A DNA stretch of 64,000 nt from a bacterium 1XD8-76 (GTDB lineage Bacteria; Bacillota; Clostridia; Lachnospirales; Lachnospiraceae), in the NCBI GenBank assembly GCA_003611955.1, contig RAZE01000004.1, positions 62,001 to 126,000 on the forward strand, in the 5' to 3' direction. Of the stretch, positions 25,492-33,463 are shown one piece after another. Position 1 is the first letter of the stretch, and every line of letters starts with the position of its first letter. The position numbers and the translations under genes were made by a program. The notes beneath the pieces were generated by a model, which saw only the letters and a program-made list of their open reading frames with translations, searched no databases and was not told the DNA's origin.

Positions 25492-28354
25492 CAGAATAAA
25501 AGATAAAGTACTGAATATGGTTCTTTCCCGGGAATTTGTGCTGATTCTCGCGATCATCTTCTGCAGTGTTGTATTGATACATAGACTTTTCACTCTGCAG
25601 ATCGTAGACGGCGCATCCTATCTGGAAAATTTTCAACTTACTATCCGAAAAGAGCGTTCTATTCCGGCGACCAGAGGCAATATTTACGACAGAAACGGCA
25701 GACTGTTGGCCTACAATGAACTGGCCTACTCTGTGACGATCGAAGATGTCTACGAGTCCGGCAAGACAAAAAATCGGGATATCAACGAAACGATCCACAA
25801 GGTTGTTCGCATGATAGAGGAGAGCGGGGACGAGGTGATCAGCGATTTTGATATCTATCTGGATTCTTCCGGCAATTATCAGTTTAATGTCAGCGACAGT
25901 GCATTGCTTCGGTTTCTGGGGGATGTCTATGGAAGAGCGAACGTCAATGACCTGGAATACAAGGAGAAAACGGCATCTCCGGATGAGGTGATTTCTTTTT
26001 TGTGCAGCACGGAGAAATACGGTGTGGGCACTTACACGCAATCGGATGAGGGCGTGCTGGAGTTTGAGGCCGGCGAGGGATATACGAAAGATGAGATCCT
26101 GAAGATCATAACCGTCCGATCGGCTCTCTCCTCCAACAGCTATCAGAAATATATCGCCACGACGATCGCCACGGATGTGAACGAGAAGACGGTGGCGGTA
26201 GTGAGTGAAAACATGCAGTATCTGGACGGGGTCAGCATCGCGGAAGATACCATACGAAAGTATGTAAACAGTGTCTATTTCAGCCATATAATCGGTTACA
26301 CAGGAAAGATCCCGTCGGAAAGGCTTGCGGAATACACGGAAAGGGATTCCACCTACGCTCTGAACGATCAGGTGGGCGTTGCCGGAATAGAGTCCTCCAT
26401 GGAGGATGTGCTGAGGGGCCGAAAAGGTTCCGAAGTCATCTATGTGGACAGTTTTGGCAAGGTGATCGAATCCACCGATTATGTGGAACCCGCCGCCGGA
26501 GATGACATCTATCTGACGTTGGATACGGAACTGCAGGCAGCGGCCTACAATATTCTGGAACAGAAGATCGCCGGCATACTGTACTCCCGCATTCGCAATA
26601 TCAAGGAATACGTGCCGACAGAAAATTCGGGCAGTTCCTCTATTTTGATCGCTATTTACGATGTGTACAATGCCCTGATCGAAAACGGTATTATCGATGT
26701 CTCCCACTTTTCCGAAAGAGGGGCGAAGGAAACCGAACAGATCGTTTACCAGAAATATAAAGCGCAGCAGGCGAATGTGCTGGAGCGGCTGAGAGAGGAG
26801 CTCCTGGCCACAAAGACTCCCTACGATCAGCTCACGACGGAATACCAGGTGTACATGCTCTATATTGTATCTCTTCTGGGAGACAACAATATTTTGCTGA
26901 AAGAGGAGATCGACACTGCCGATGAAATCTATCAGGCATGGCATCAGGATGAGATCATCCCGTTAGAACAGTACCTGCGGCATTGCATCGCAATGCGATG
27001 GATTGATGTGACAAAACTGGAACTGGCCGGCGACTATGCGGATTCGGAGGAGATCTACGAGACGCTGGTGGATTATATACTGAAAAAACTGGAGACGGAC
27101 TCCACTTTTGAAAAGCGGATCTACCGCTATATGATCAAAAACGATGTGATAAGCGGCAGGGAGATCTGTCAGATTCTCTGCGAGCAGAAGATCGTGGAAG
27201 TGGACTCGGATGTGGAGAGTCGCCTGTACAGCGGCGGTATCACCGCCTACCAGTTTATGTTGGACCGGATCACGGATCTGGATATCACGCCCGCCCAGCT
27301 GGCGTTAGAGCCCTGTTCCGGGTCCATGGTGGTGACGGACGTCAATACCGGCGATACGCTGGCGTTAGTTTCCTATCCGGGTTATGATACAAACCGGCTT
27401 GCCAATTCCATTGACGCAGAATATTACGCGAAACTGATGAACGACGAGGCGCGTCCGATGTACAGCCGGGCGACGCAGGAGAGAACGGCACCTGGTTCTA
27501 CCTACAAGATGGTTTCCGCAACAGCGGGACTGATGGAGAACGTGATCTCCACGACGACAACGCTTGGATGCCAGGGACCTTTCGACAAGATAAGTCCGCC
27601 GCCGCACTGCCATATTTATCCTGGCGCCCACGGTCTTTTAAATGTCAGCGGAGCCATACAGAGATCCTGCAACAATTATTTTTATGAAGTAGGTTACCGA
27701 CTGGGCTCTGCAGGCGGTTCCTATAACAGTGAACGGGGAACAGATATTCTGGCAAAATATGCGGATATGTACGGACTCTCCGAAACTTCCGGACTGGAGC
27801 TGGAGGAATCCGATCCAAAGCTCTCAACGGAGGATGCGGTGCGTTCTACCATAGGACAGGGCAACAACAACTTTACAACCGCTCAGCTCGCCCGCTATGT
27901 GACGACCGTGGCCAACAGCGGAACCTGCTACGATCTGACACTGATCGATAAGATCACGGATAAAAACGGGTCTCTTCTGGATGACCGGAGCGCGGAAGTG
28001 CGCAACCGCATCGAGATGGATCAAAGTTATTGGAATGCCATTCACGCCGGTATGCGCGGCGTTGTGGAGAATATGAGCTATTACGGCGATGTGGGCGTCC
28101 ATGTGGCCGGAAAGACGGGAACGGCGGAACAGTCCGACAGACATCCCAACCACGCCCTGTTCGTCAGCTATGCGCCCTACGAGAATCCGGAGATTTCCGT
28201 CACGGTGCGTATTGCAAACGGATATTCCTCGTCCTACGCGGCACAGACAGCGAAGGATTTTTATGTATATTACTATAAACTGGACGATGAGGAGAATATC
28301 CTGACCGGTCAGGCAACGGAAAGTATGGGCAGCACTGCCATACAGGGAGACTAA
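25454..28354 (+). CDS. mrdA: Penicillin-binding protein 2, elongation-type transpeptidase with a large insertion
   Basis: Class B transpeptidase that cross-links lateral-wall peptidoglycan with RodA. An N-terminal transmembrane helix (about residues 28-50) and the dimerisation domain start (IPATRGNIYDRNGRLLAYN) are clear. Active-site motifs: Ser682-Thr-Tyr-Lys (APGSTYKM), Ser738-Cys-Asn and Lys887-Thr-Gly (VAGKTGTAEQS). At about 966 aa it is some 300 residues longer than typical PBP2; roughly 240 extra residues (about 375-617) lie between TLDTELQAAA and SGSMVVTDVNTG. The start is uncertain: ATG 25454 overlaps mreD by 38 bases, while TTG 25484 after AGGAG at 25468-25472 is an alternative. Confidence 0.93.
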   Translation: MWKKTGAKQILFDRIKDKVLNMVLSREFVLILAIIFCSVVLIHRLFTLQIVDGASYLENFQLTIRKERSIPATRGNIYDRNGRLLAYNELAYSVTIEDVYESGKTKNRDINETIHKVVRMIEESGDEVISDFDIYLDSSGNYQFNVSDSALLRFLGDVYGRANVNDLEYKEKTASPDEVISFLCSTEKYGVGTYTQSDEGVLEFEAGEGYTKDEILKIITVRSALSSNSYQKYIATTIATDVNEKTVAVVSENMQYLDGVSIAEDTIRKYVNSVYFSHIIGYTGKIPSERLAEYTERDSTYALNDQVGVAGIESSMEDVLRGRKGSEVIYVDSFGKVIESTDYVEPAAGDDIYLTLDTELQAAAYNILEQKIAGILYSRIRNIKEYVPTENSGSSSILIAIYDVYNALIENGIIDVSHFSERGAKETEQIVYQKYKAQQANVLERLREELLATKTPYDQLTTEYQVYMLYIVSLLGDNNILLKEEIDTADEIYQAWHQDEIIPLEQYLRHCIAMRWIDVTKLELAGDYADSEEIYETLVDYILKKLETDSTFEKRIYRYMIKNDVISGREICQILCEQKIVEVDSDVESRLYSGGITAYQFMLDRITDLDITPAQLALEPCSGSMVVTDVNTGDTLALVSYPGYDTNRLANSIDAEYYAKLMNDEARPMYSRATQERTAPGSTYKMVSATAGLMENVISTTTTLGCQGPFDKISPPPHCHIYPGAHGLLNVSGAIQRSCNNYFYEVGYRLGSAGGSYNSERGTDILAKYADMYGLSETSGLELEESDPKLSTEDAVRSTIGQGNNNFTTAQLARYVTTVANSGTCYDLTLIDKITDKNGSLLDDRSAEVRNRIEMDQSYWNAIHAGMRGVVENMSYYGDVGVHVAGKTGTAEQSDRHPNHALFVSYAPYENPEISVTVRIANGYSSSYAAQTAKDFYVYYYKLDDEENILTGQATESMGSTAIQGD

Positions 28355-28355
28355 G

Positions 28356-29066
28356 ATGAAAGAGCGCTCTTTTACACTGAAAAGTTATCGGAACGGTCTG
28401 GCGCTTCATATCAGACCGGAGACGGAGATGGAGACTCTGCTCTCGGAGATAAAGGAGAAATTTGAAAGTTCCAGACAGTTTTTCGGAAGTATGCAGGTGG
28501 GGCTTGCCCTCTCCGGAAAAGAACTCACGCAGGATGAGGAGAATGCCATTTTAGATGCGATAGAAGAAAATTCGGATCTTCAGATCGTCTGTCTGATCGG
28601 TGAGGACGAGAGGATCCAGTATCTTCTGGATGAGGCGTTTGAGGAGAGCAGACCGACAGAGGAAAGCCGAGGGGAGGACGGCCAGTTTTACCGGGGTACC
28701 TTAAAGAAGGGACAGAGCCTGGAGACCGAACATTCCGTGATCATACTGGGGGATGTCAACCCGGGCGCCAGAGTCTTTTCCAGCAAAGATGTCATCGTGC
28801 TGGGCACACTCTTTGGAGAAGTCCATGCGGGAATCGGTTCGGAGGAGGACGGACACTTCGTGTGTGCGCTGGAATTCTCGCCGGAAAAGCTGAAAATCGG
28901 CAGTCACAAATACAGGAAGAAACCGGAGAAGCGATTGTGGCCGGATTCTTATAAAAAATTACCGAAGATGGCAGCCCTGCAGGGGGGAGAGATCATCGTA
29001 AAACCTGTCACAAAAGAATTACTGGGACAGATTACCATTATGCAGAGCGACTATAACGGTCAATGA
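28356..29066 (+). CDS. minC: Septum site-determining protein MinC
   Basis: 236 aa. Inhibits FtsZ ring formation away from mid-cell. The C-terminal beta-helix domain is recognisable by HSVIILGDVNPGARVFSSKD and IVLGTLFGEVHAGI, the usual MinD-binding core. The N-terminal half is the more variable FtsZ-interacting domain. It starts directly after the PBP2 stop, so it belongs to the shape operon, and it precedes minD by 81 bases. Confidence 0.92.
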   Translation: MKERSFTLKSYRNGLALHIRPETEMETLLSEIKEKFESSRQFFGSMQVGLALSGKELTQDEENAILDAIEENSDLQIVCLIGEDERIQYLLDEAFEESRPTEESRGEDGQFYRGTLKKGQSLETEHSVIILGDVNPGARVFSSKDVIVLGTLFGEVHAGIGSEEDGHFVCALEFSPEKLKIGSHKYRKKPEKRLWPDSYKKLPKMAALQGGEIIVKPVTKELLGQITIMQSDYNGQ

Positions 29067-29068
29067 TT

Positions 29069-29085
29069 TTGACCAAGTCAGTCAA
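29069..29085 (+). repeat. Small inverted repeat in the minC-minD gap
   Basis: TTGAC, seven bases, GTCAA. A very similar sequence occurs at 55455-55472. A second hairpin (GTCCC-AG-GGGAC) follows near 29096. No promoter or T-run is evident, so the function is unknown. Confidence 0.4.
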
Positions 29086-29147
29086 ACAACATATGTCCCA
29101 GGGGACGACAACATCACGAAAAATATTCAGAAAGCGAGGTAGCGTAT

Positions 29148-29939
29148 ATGAGTGAAGTTATTGTCGTCACATCAGGGAAAGGCGGTGTTGGGAAGACCAC
29201 AACATGCGCAAACGTAGGAACAGGTCTTGCAAAGCTCGGAAAGAAGGTGCTGTTGATCGATACGGACATCGGATTGCGGAATCTGGATGTAGTCATGGGA
29301 TTGGAAAATCGGATCGTCTACAATCTCGTGGATGTGGCGGAAGGAAAATGCCGTGCCAAGCAGGCTATGATCAAGGACAAGCGCCATCCCGGCCTTTGTC
29401 TTTTGCCCTCCGCTCAGACGAGGGATAAATCCGCAGTGAAGCCGGAGCAGATGGTAAAGTTGATCGATCAGCTGAAAAACCAGTTTGATTATATTATACT
29501 GGACTGTCCGGCCGGGATCGAGCAGGGCTTTAAAAATGCCATAGCAGGAGCGAACAGAGCTATCGTCGTCACGACGCCTGAGGTCTCCGCTATCAGGGAC
29601 GCGGACAGGATCGTCGGCCTTTTGGAGGCGAACAGTTTTGAGAAGATCGATCTGGTGATCAACAGGCTCCGCTACGATATGATAAAGCGCGGGGATATGA
29701 TGTCCTCCGCAGATGTAGTCGATATATTATCCATTCCTCTGATCGGCATTGTGCCGGATGATGAAAGCGTGGTGGTCTCCACCAATCAGGGAGAGCCTGT
29801 CGTGGGTAATTTTACCCTGGCAGGGGAGGCTTATCGGAATATTTGTCACCGTGTGTTGGGAGAAGAAGTACCTTTTATTGAATTTGAAAAAGGATTTTCC
29901 TTCTGGACAAAGGTGAGCGGAATATTCCGAAGAAATTAG
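29148..29939 (+). CDS. minD: Septum site-determining ATPase MinD
   Basis: 263 aa. Deviant Walker A GKGGVGKTTTCANVG, LLIDTDIGLRNLDVVMGLENR, and DYIILDCPAGIEQGFKNAI are all diagnostic. The C-terminus (EKGFSFWTKVSGIFRRN) is an amphipathic membrane-targeting helix. MinD recruits MinC to the membrane and is released by MinE. GAGGT precedes the ATG. All three Min genes are contiguous. Confidence 0.98.
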   Translation: MSEVIVVTSGKGGVGKTTTCANVGTGLAKLGKKVLLIDTDIGLRNLDVVMGLENRIVYNLVDVAEGKCRAKQAMIKDKRHPGLCLLPSAQTRDKSAVKPEQMVKLIDQLKNQFDYIILDCPAGIEQGFKNAIAGANRAIVVTTPEVSAIRDADRIVGLLEANSFEKIDLVINRLRYDMIKRGDMMSSADVVDILSIPLIGIVPDDESVVVSTNQGEPVVGNFTLAGEAYRNICHRVLGEEVPFIEFEKGFSFWTKVSGIFRRN

Positions 29940-29954
29940 AAGGGGGGATCCATA

Positions 29955-30239
29955 ATGAAACTGCATCGATTTTTTCAGAAAAAAAGTTCCGGTATTATAG
30001 CAAAGGACAGACTGAAAATTTTACTGATTTCCGACAGGGTAAACTGTTCGCCGGAGATGATGAATATGATAAAAAATGATATCGCAGGAGTGATATCCAG
30101 ATACATGAAGATAGACGAGGAGAGCATGGAGGTTCAGATCACAAAGAAAAACAGCAAGGGAGCATCGAGAAAATCGCCGTTTTTGTATGTGAATATTCCG
30201 ATTCTGGATCTGACATCCTCATCCTCCGAGAGAATATGA
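29955..30239 (+). CDS. minE: Cell division topological specificity factor MinE
   Basis: 94 aa. The usual pattern is AKDRLKILLISDRVNCSPEMM (about residues 16-36), the anti-MinCD helix, then DIAGVISRYMKIDEESMEVQI, the topological domain. The ATG follows GGGGGGA. It completes a MinCDE oscillator, which many Clostridia have but Bacillus lacks (Bacillus uses DivIVA instead). Confidence 0.95.
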   Translation: MKLHRFFQKKSSGIIAKDRLKILLISDRVNCSPEMMNMIKNDIAGVISRYMKIDEESMEVQITKKNSKGASRKSPFLYVNIPILDLTSSSSERI

Positions 30240-30278
30240 GCGGGCGATAGAAGCGTATGCCCGGACAGGTGTTGATAT

Positions 30279-31406
30279 ATGTTCAGACAGCATGGAATAC
30301 GTGAATTTTTAAAGGATTATGATTTCAAACTGATATTTTTAGTGGTTTCTCTGACGGTGCTTGGCATTTTCGCGATCGGAAGTGTCAGGCCCAGCCTGCA
30401 GAACCGACAGGTGATGGGCATGGCTCTCAGTATTTTCGGGATGCTGGCGGTCTCCTTTGTGGATTACCACTTTGTGCTCAAATTTTATCATCTGATATAT
30501 GTGGTGAATATCATTTTGCTGGGACTGGTTTTCAGTCCCCTGGGAGATTCCGCCGGTGGTGCCCGCAGATGGCTTGAATTGGGTGAATTTCGCTTTCAAC
30601 CTTCAGAACTTGCTAAAATTTTGTTGATTTTATTCTTCGCACAGTATATTATGTTAAATAGGGAGAGATTAAACAGTTTTGGTATTATTTTGTTATCCCT
30701 GGTGCTGATCGGAATTCCGATGGTGCCGATCGTGAAGGAGGACTTGTCTACTACCATCGTAATCGCTATCGTATTTTGTGTTATGATGTACCTTGGGGGT
30801 CTGAGTCATAAACTGATTCTGGCGGTGATTGCCATTACAGTTCCGGTGACCGTCATCTTTTTGACGATGGTGATCCGGCCGGATCAGAAGATTCTGGCAG
30901 ACTACCAGCAAAAGCGTATTCTCGCCTGGCTTTATCCGGATGAATACAAGGATACGGAGGCATATCAGCAGAATAATTCCATGATGGCGATCGGTTCCGG
31001 ACAACTTTTGGGGAAGGGCTATAACAACAACGAAATAGTTTCCGTCAAAAACGGGAATTTTATTTCGGAGGGGCAGACGGATTTTATCTTTGCGATCATC
31101 GGGGAAGAATGGGGGTTTATAGGGAGCTGTTTGATCATCATCCTTCAGTTTTTAATTGCGCTGGAATGTGCTTTGATCGGATGGAAAGCCAGGGATATGG
31201 CAGGACATGTGATAGCTGGCGGGGTCGCCGGTTTGGTCTGTTTTCAAAGTTTTATCAATATCGGGGTTGCAACCGGGCTGGTTCCGAATACAGGACTCCC
31301 GCTGCCATTTGTCAGTTACGGACTCACTTCCCTCGTCAGTATGTATCTGGGGATAGGGTTTGTCCTTAACGTGAGATGGGTAAGCCGCAGGGCGAGAAAT
31401 GACTGA
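30279..31406 (+). CDS. rodA: RodA-type SEDS glycosyltransferase
   Basis: 375 aa, about ten transmembrane segments. SEDS peptidoglycan polymerase that pairs with PBP2. Signatures: GGARRWLELGEFRFQPSELAKI, GQLLGKGYNN, FISEGQTDFIFAIIGEEWGFIG, and the C-terminal TGLVPNTGLPLPFVSYG. It sits in the elongasome cluster after minE, so it is RodA rather than FtsW or SpoVE. Confidence 0.94.
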   Translation: MFRQHGIREFLKDYDFKLIFLVVSLTVLGIFAIGSVRPSLQNRQVMGMALSIFGMLAVSFVDYHFVLKFYHLIYVVNIILLGLVFSPLGDSAGGARRWLELGEFRFQPSELAKILLILFFAQYIMLNRERLNSFGIILLSLVLIGIPMVPIVKEDLSTTIVIAIVFCVMMYLGGLSHKLILAVIAITVPVTVIFLTMVIRPDQKILADYQQKRILAWLYPDEYKDTEAYQQNNSMMAIGSGQLLGKGYNNNEIVSVKNGNFISEGQTDFIFAIIGEEWGFIGSCLIIILQFLIALECALIGWKARDMAGHVIAGGVAGLVCFQSFINIGVATGLVPNTGLPLPFVSYGLTSLVSMYLGIGFVLNVRWVSRRARND

Positions 31407-31461
31407 AATGTTGCCAATTGACAGAAAAATAAATGCATTAAAGAAGAGGTGAGAAGGAGTC

Positions 31462-31857
31462 ATGAATATTGCATTGATTGCGCACGATGCAAAAAAGAAG
31501 CTGATGCAGAATTTCTGCATTGCTTACAGGGGTATTTTAAGCAAAAACGATCTGTTTGCCACCGGGACGACAGGCAGACTGATCGAAGAAGTTACGAACC
31601 TAAATGTACACAAATATCTTGCAGGACATCTCGGGGGAGAACAGCAGATGGGGGCAGATATCGAACACAATCAAATTGATCTGGTGATTTTTCTGAGGGA
31701 TCCGCTTACATCCAAATCCCACGAGCCGGATGTGAACAATGTTGTCAGGCTGTGCGACACGCACAATATCCCGCTTGCTACAAACCTCGCATCTGCAGAA
31801 CTTTTGGTTAAAGCATTGGACAGAGGAGATTTAGAGTGGCGTGAAATGTACAAATAG
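31462..31857 (+). CDS. mgsA: Methylglyoxal synthase
   Basis: 131 aa. Converts dihydroxyacetone phosphate to methylglyoxal. [36 protein letters not shown] and [17 protein letters not shown] contain the phosphate-binding residues and the catalytic Asp. It overlaps the start of the next gene by 17 bases. Its position after rodA recurs in Lachnospiraceae, although no link with cell shape is known. Confidence 0.96.
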   Translation: MNIALIAHDAKKKLMQNFCIAYRGILSKNDLFATGTTGRLIEEVTNLNVHKYLAGHLGGEQQMGADIEHNQIDLVIFLRDPLTSKSHEPDVNNVVRLCDTHNIPLATNLASAELLVKALDRGDLEWREMYK

Positions 31858-32821
31858 GAAACATGTTTTGTTGACGTGCATCTGTCTTGGCGCATTGCTC
31901 CTGACCGGCTGCGGCCGCAGCAGTTACGCGATGCCTTATGACGCGTACTCTGTGAACAGCAGTTACACTGTTTTGAGTGTAGATCAGGCGGGCAGGGCGG
32001 AAACTTTTGCCGCGGACTTATGCATTGCCAATGAAAATTACAACGAGAGCGCCGTGGATATGTCGCAGGCTGAGGCGGCCGGACTGTTTTCCCTGGGGGA
32101 TAAGCAGACGATGTATGCCAAGAATATCCACGAGCAGCTCTATCCGGCGTCCCTCACAAAGGTAATGACAGCTCTTGTCGCACTAAAGAACGGGAATCGG
32201 GAGGATGTACTGACGGCCTCCGCCAATGTCAGGATTACAGAATCGGGAGCGACCCTCTCCGGTCTGAAAGAGGGAGATAAGATGACTCTGGACCAGGCGC
32301 TCCGGATTCTGCTCCTGCAGTCTGCGAACGATGTGGCGATCATGATCGCAGAACAGTATGGCGGAACAGTGGAGCACTTCTGTGAGATGATGAATGAGGA
32401 GGCCGGAGCGATCGGCGCCACAAACTGCCGGTTTGCGAATCCTCACGGATTGACGGATGAAAATCATTATGTCACAGCCTATGACATGTACCTGATTTTT
32501 AACGAAGCCTGTAAATATGAGCTTTTTAAAGAAATTATCGGTATGAATGCCTATACGACGGTCTATTATGATGCAGGCGGAGGGGAAATTACCTTTGATA
32601 AGCCTTCTACCAACTGGTATTTTACGGGTGAAGCCGTTGCTCCGGCAGGTATTACGGTACTTGGCGGTAAGACCGGTACTACAGCTGCCGCCGGAAAATG
32701 TCTGGTGTTGTTGTCCAGTGATACATCCGGGAAATCCTATATTTCCGTGATTTTGAAGTCCGAGGAAAGAGGGGTCATGTACACGGAAATGACCGACTTG
32801 CTGAATGTCATCCAAAAATAA
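31841..32821 (+). CDS. D-alanyl-D-alanine carboxypeptidase (DacF-like), lipoprotein signal
   Basis: 326 aa. Starts at GTG inside mgsA. The signal sequence ends in a lipobox-like LLLTGCG (Cys about residue 24). The S11 peptidase motifs are present: SLTK ([12 protein letters not shown]), SAN ([11 protein letters not shown]) and KTG ([12 protein letters not shown]). It trims the terminal D-Ala from peptidoglycan stem peptides. The beta-sheet C-terminal domain of many PBP5/6 enzymes is missing, as in minimal DacF forms. It probably ends the radC-to-mgsA transcript. Confidence 0.9.
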   Translation: MKCTNRKHVLLTCICLGALLLTGCGRSSYAMPYDAYSVNSSYTVLSVDQAGRAETFAADLCIANENYNESAVDMSQAEAAGLFSLGDKQTMYAKNIHEQLYPASLTKVMTALVALKNGNREDVLTASANVRITESGATLSGLKEGDKMTLDQALRILLLQSANDVAIMIAEQYGGTVEHFCEMMNEEAGAIGATNCRFANPHGLTDENHYVTAYDMYLIFNEACKYELFKEIIGMNAYTTVYYDAGGGEITFDKPSTNWYFTGEAVAPAGITVLGGKTGTTAAAGKCLVLLSSDTSGKSYISVILKSEERGVMYTEMTDLLNVIQK

Positions 32822-32833
32822 ACACAATACTTA

Positions 32834-32862
32834 TTGTTTTTTTTGGCAGAATCACTTATAAT
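32834..32862 (+). promoter_or_regulatory. Promoter of the P-loop gene
   Basis: -35 TTGTTT at 32834-32839, 17 bases, perfect -10 TATAAT at 32857-32862. The -35 overlaps a weak AT-rich hairpin with T-run (ACAAT-ACTT-ATTGT then T) that may terminate the upstream operon. Confidence 0.7.
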
Positions 32863-32914
32863 AGAAACAGAATTTAGGACAACCTAAAACTACTTACATC
32901 AGGAGGTTTTTTCA

Positions 32915-33334
32915 ATGGTTCAGTTAATCGTAGGAAGAAAAGGAAAAGGAAAGACAAAACAGTTGCTGGATAAAGTAAATGCTGAAATTAAGACAGTGTC
33001 CGGCAACATTGTTTATCTTGATAAGAGTACAAAACATATGTATGAACTCAATAATAAAGTCAGACTCATCAATGTGCCCGATTATATGATCTCCGACGCG
33101 GATGAGTTTATCGGTTTTATCTCTGGCATTATTTCTCAGGATCACGACCTGGAGCAGATGTATTTCGACAGCTTTTTAAAGATTGCGTGTCTGGAAGATA
33201 TGGATATTGAACCGACAGTGAAAAAACTGCAGACGATCAGTGAAAAGTTTAACATACAGCTTGTTTTAAGTGTTTCTCTGGATGAGCATGAATTACCCGA
33301 ATCCTTGAAATCCAACGTACTGGTGTCCCTGTAA
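32915..33334 (+). CDS. Small P-loop protein of unknown role
   Basis: 139 aa. A Walker A-like loop is right at the N-terminus (LIVGRKGKGKTKQLL). The rest (VYLDKSTKHMYELN, YFDSFLKIACLEDMDIE, QLVLSVSLDEHELPE) has the alternating alpha/beta look of a minimal ATPase but no clear Walker B acidic pair. Similar small proteins in Firmicutes are sometimes annotated as PilT-like or ATP-binding, without evidence. AGGAGG precedes the ATG, and it has its own promoter and terminator, so it is a monocistronic gene. Confidence 0.75.
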   Translation: MVQLIVGRKGKGKTKQLLDKVNAEIKTVSGNIVYLDKSTKHMYELNNKVRLINVPDYMISDADEFIGFISGIISQDHDLEQMYFDSFLKIACLEDMDIEPTVKKLQTISEKFNIQLVLSVSLDEHELPESLKSNVLVSL

Positions 33335-33338
33335 TGGG

Positions 33339-33394
33339 GTGAGTTTCACTCAGTGAGTTTCACCCGGTGTGTTTCACTTGGTGAGTTTCGTCTC
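33339..33394 (+). repeat. Four tandem 14-bp repeats
   Basis: Consensus GTGAGTTTCAC plus three variable bases; units at 33339-33352, 33353-33366, 33367-33380 and 33381-33394. The units can also fold: the last forms GGTGAG-TTTCGT-CTCACC. They lie between the P-loop gene and its terminator, in the transcribed 3' region. Confidence 0.75.
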
Positions 33395-33419
33395 ACCGGA
33401 AGATAAAAAGGCTACATAA

Positions 33420-33447
33420 GGCCTCGGAAATATCCGAGGCTTTTATT
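33420..33447 (+). terminator. Intrinsic terminator after the P-loop gene
   Basis: Stem GCCTCGG (33421-33427) and CCGAGGC (33434-33440) with an AAATAT loop, followed by TTTTATT. The next gene's SD starts four bases later. Confidence 0.8.
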
Positions 33448-33463
33448 CATGGAGGTTCTTATC

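Noticed and set aside
25412..26944. 510-aa open frame on the minus strand opposite PBP2
   Set aside because: It lies entirely over the mreD/PBP2 coding region, has no SD or recognisable domain, and its codon use mirrors the sense gene. It is a shadow.
33339..33394. CRISPR array
   Set aside because: Units are only 14 bases and directly abutting with no spacers; no cas genes in the window.
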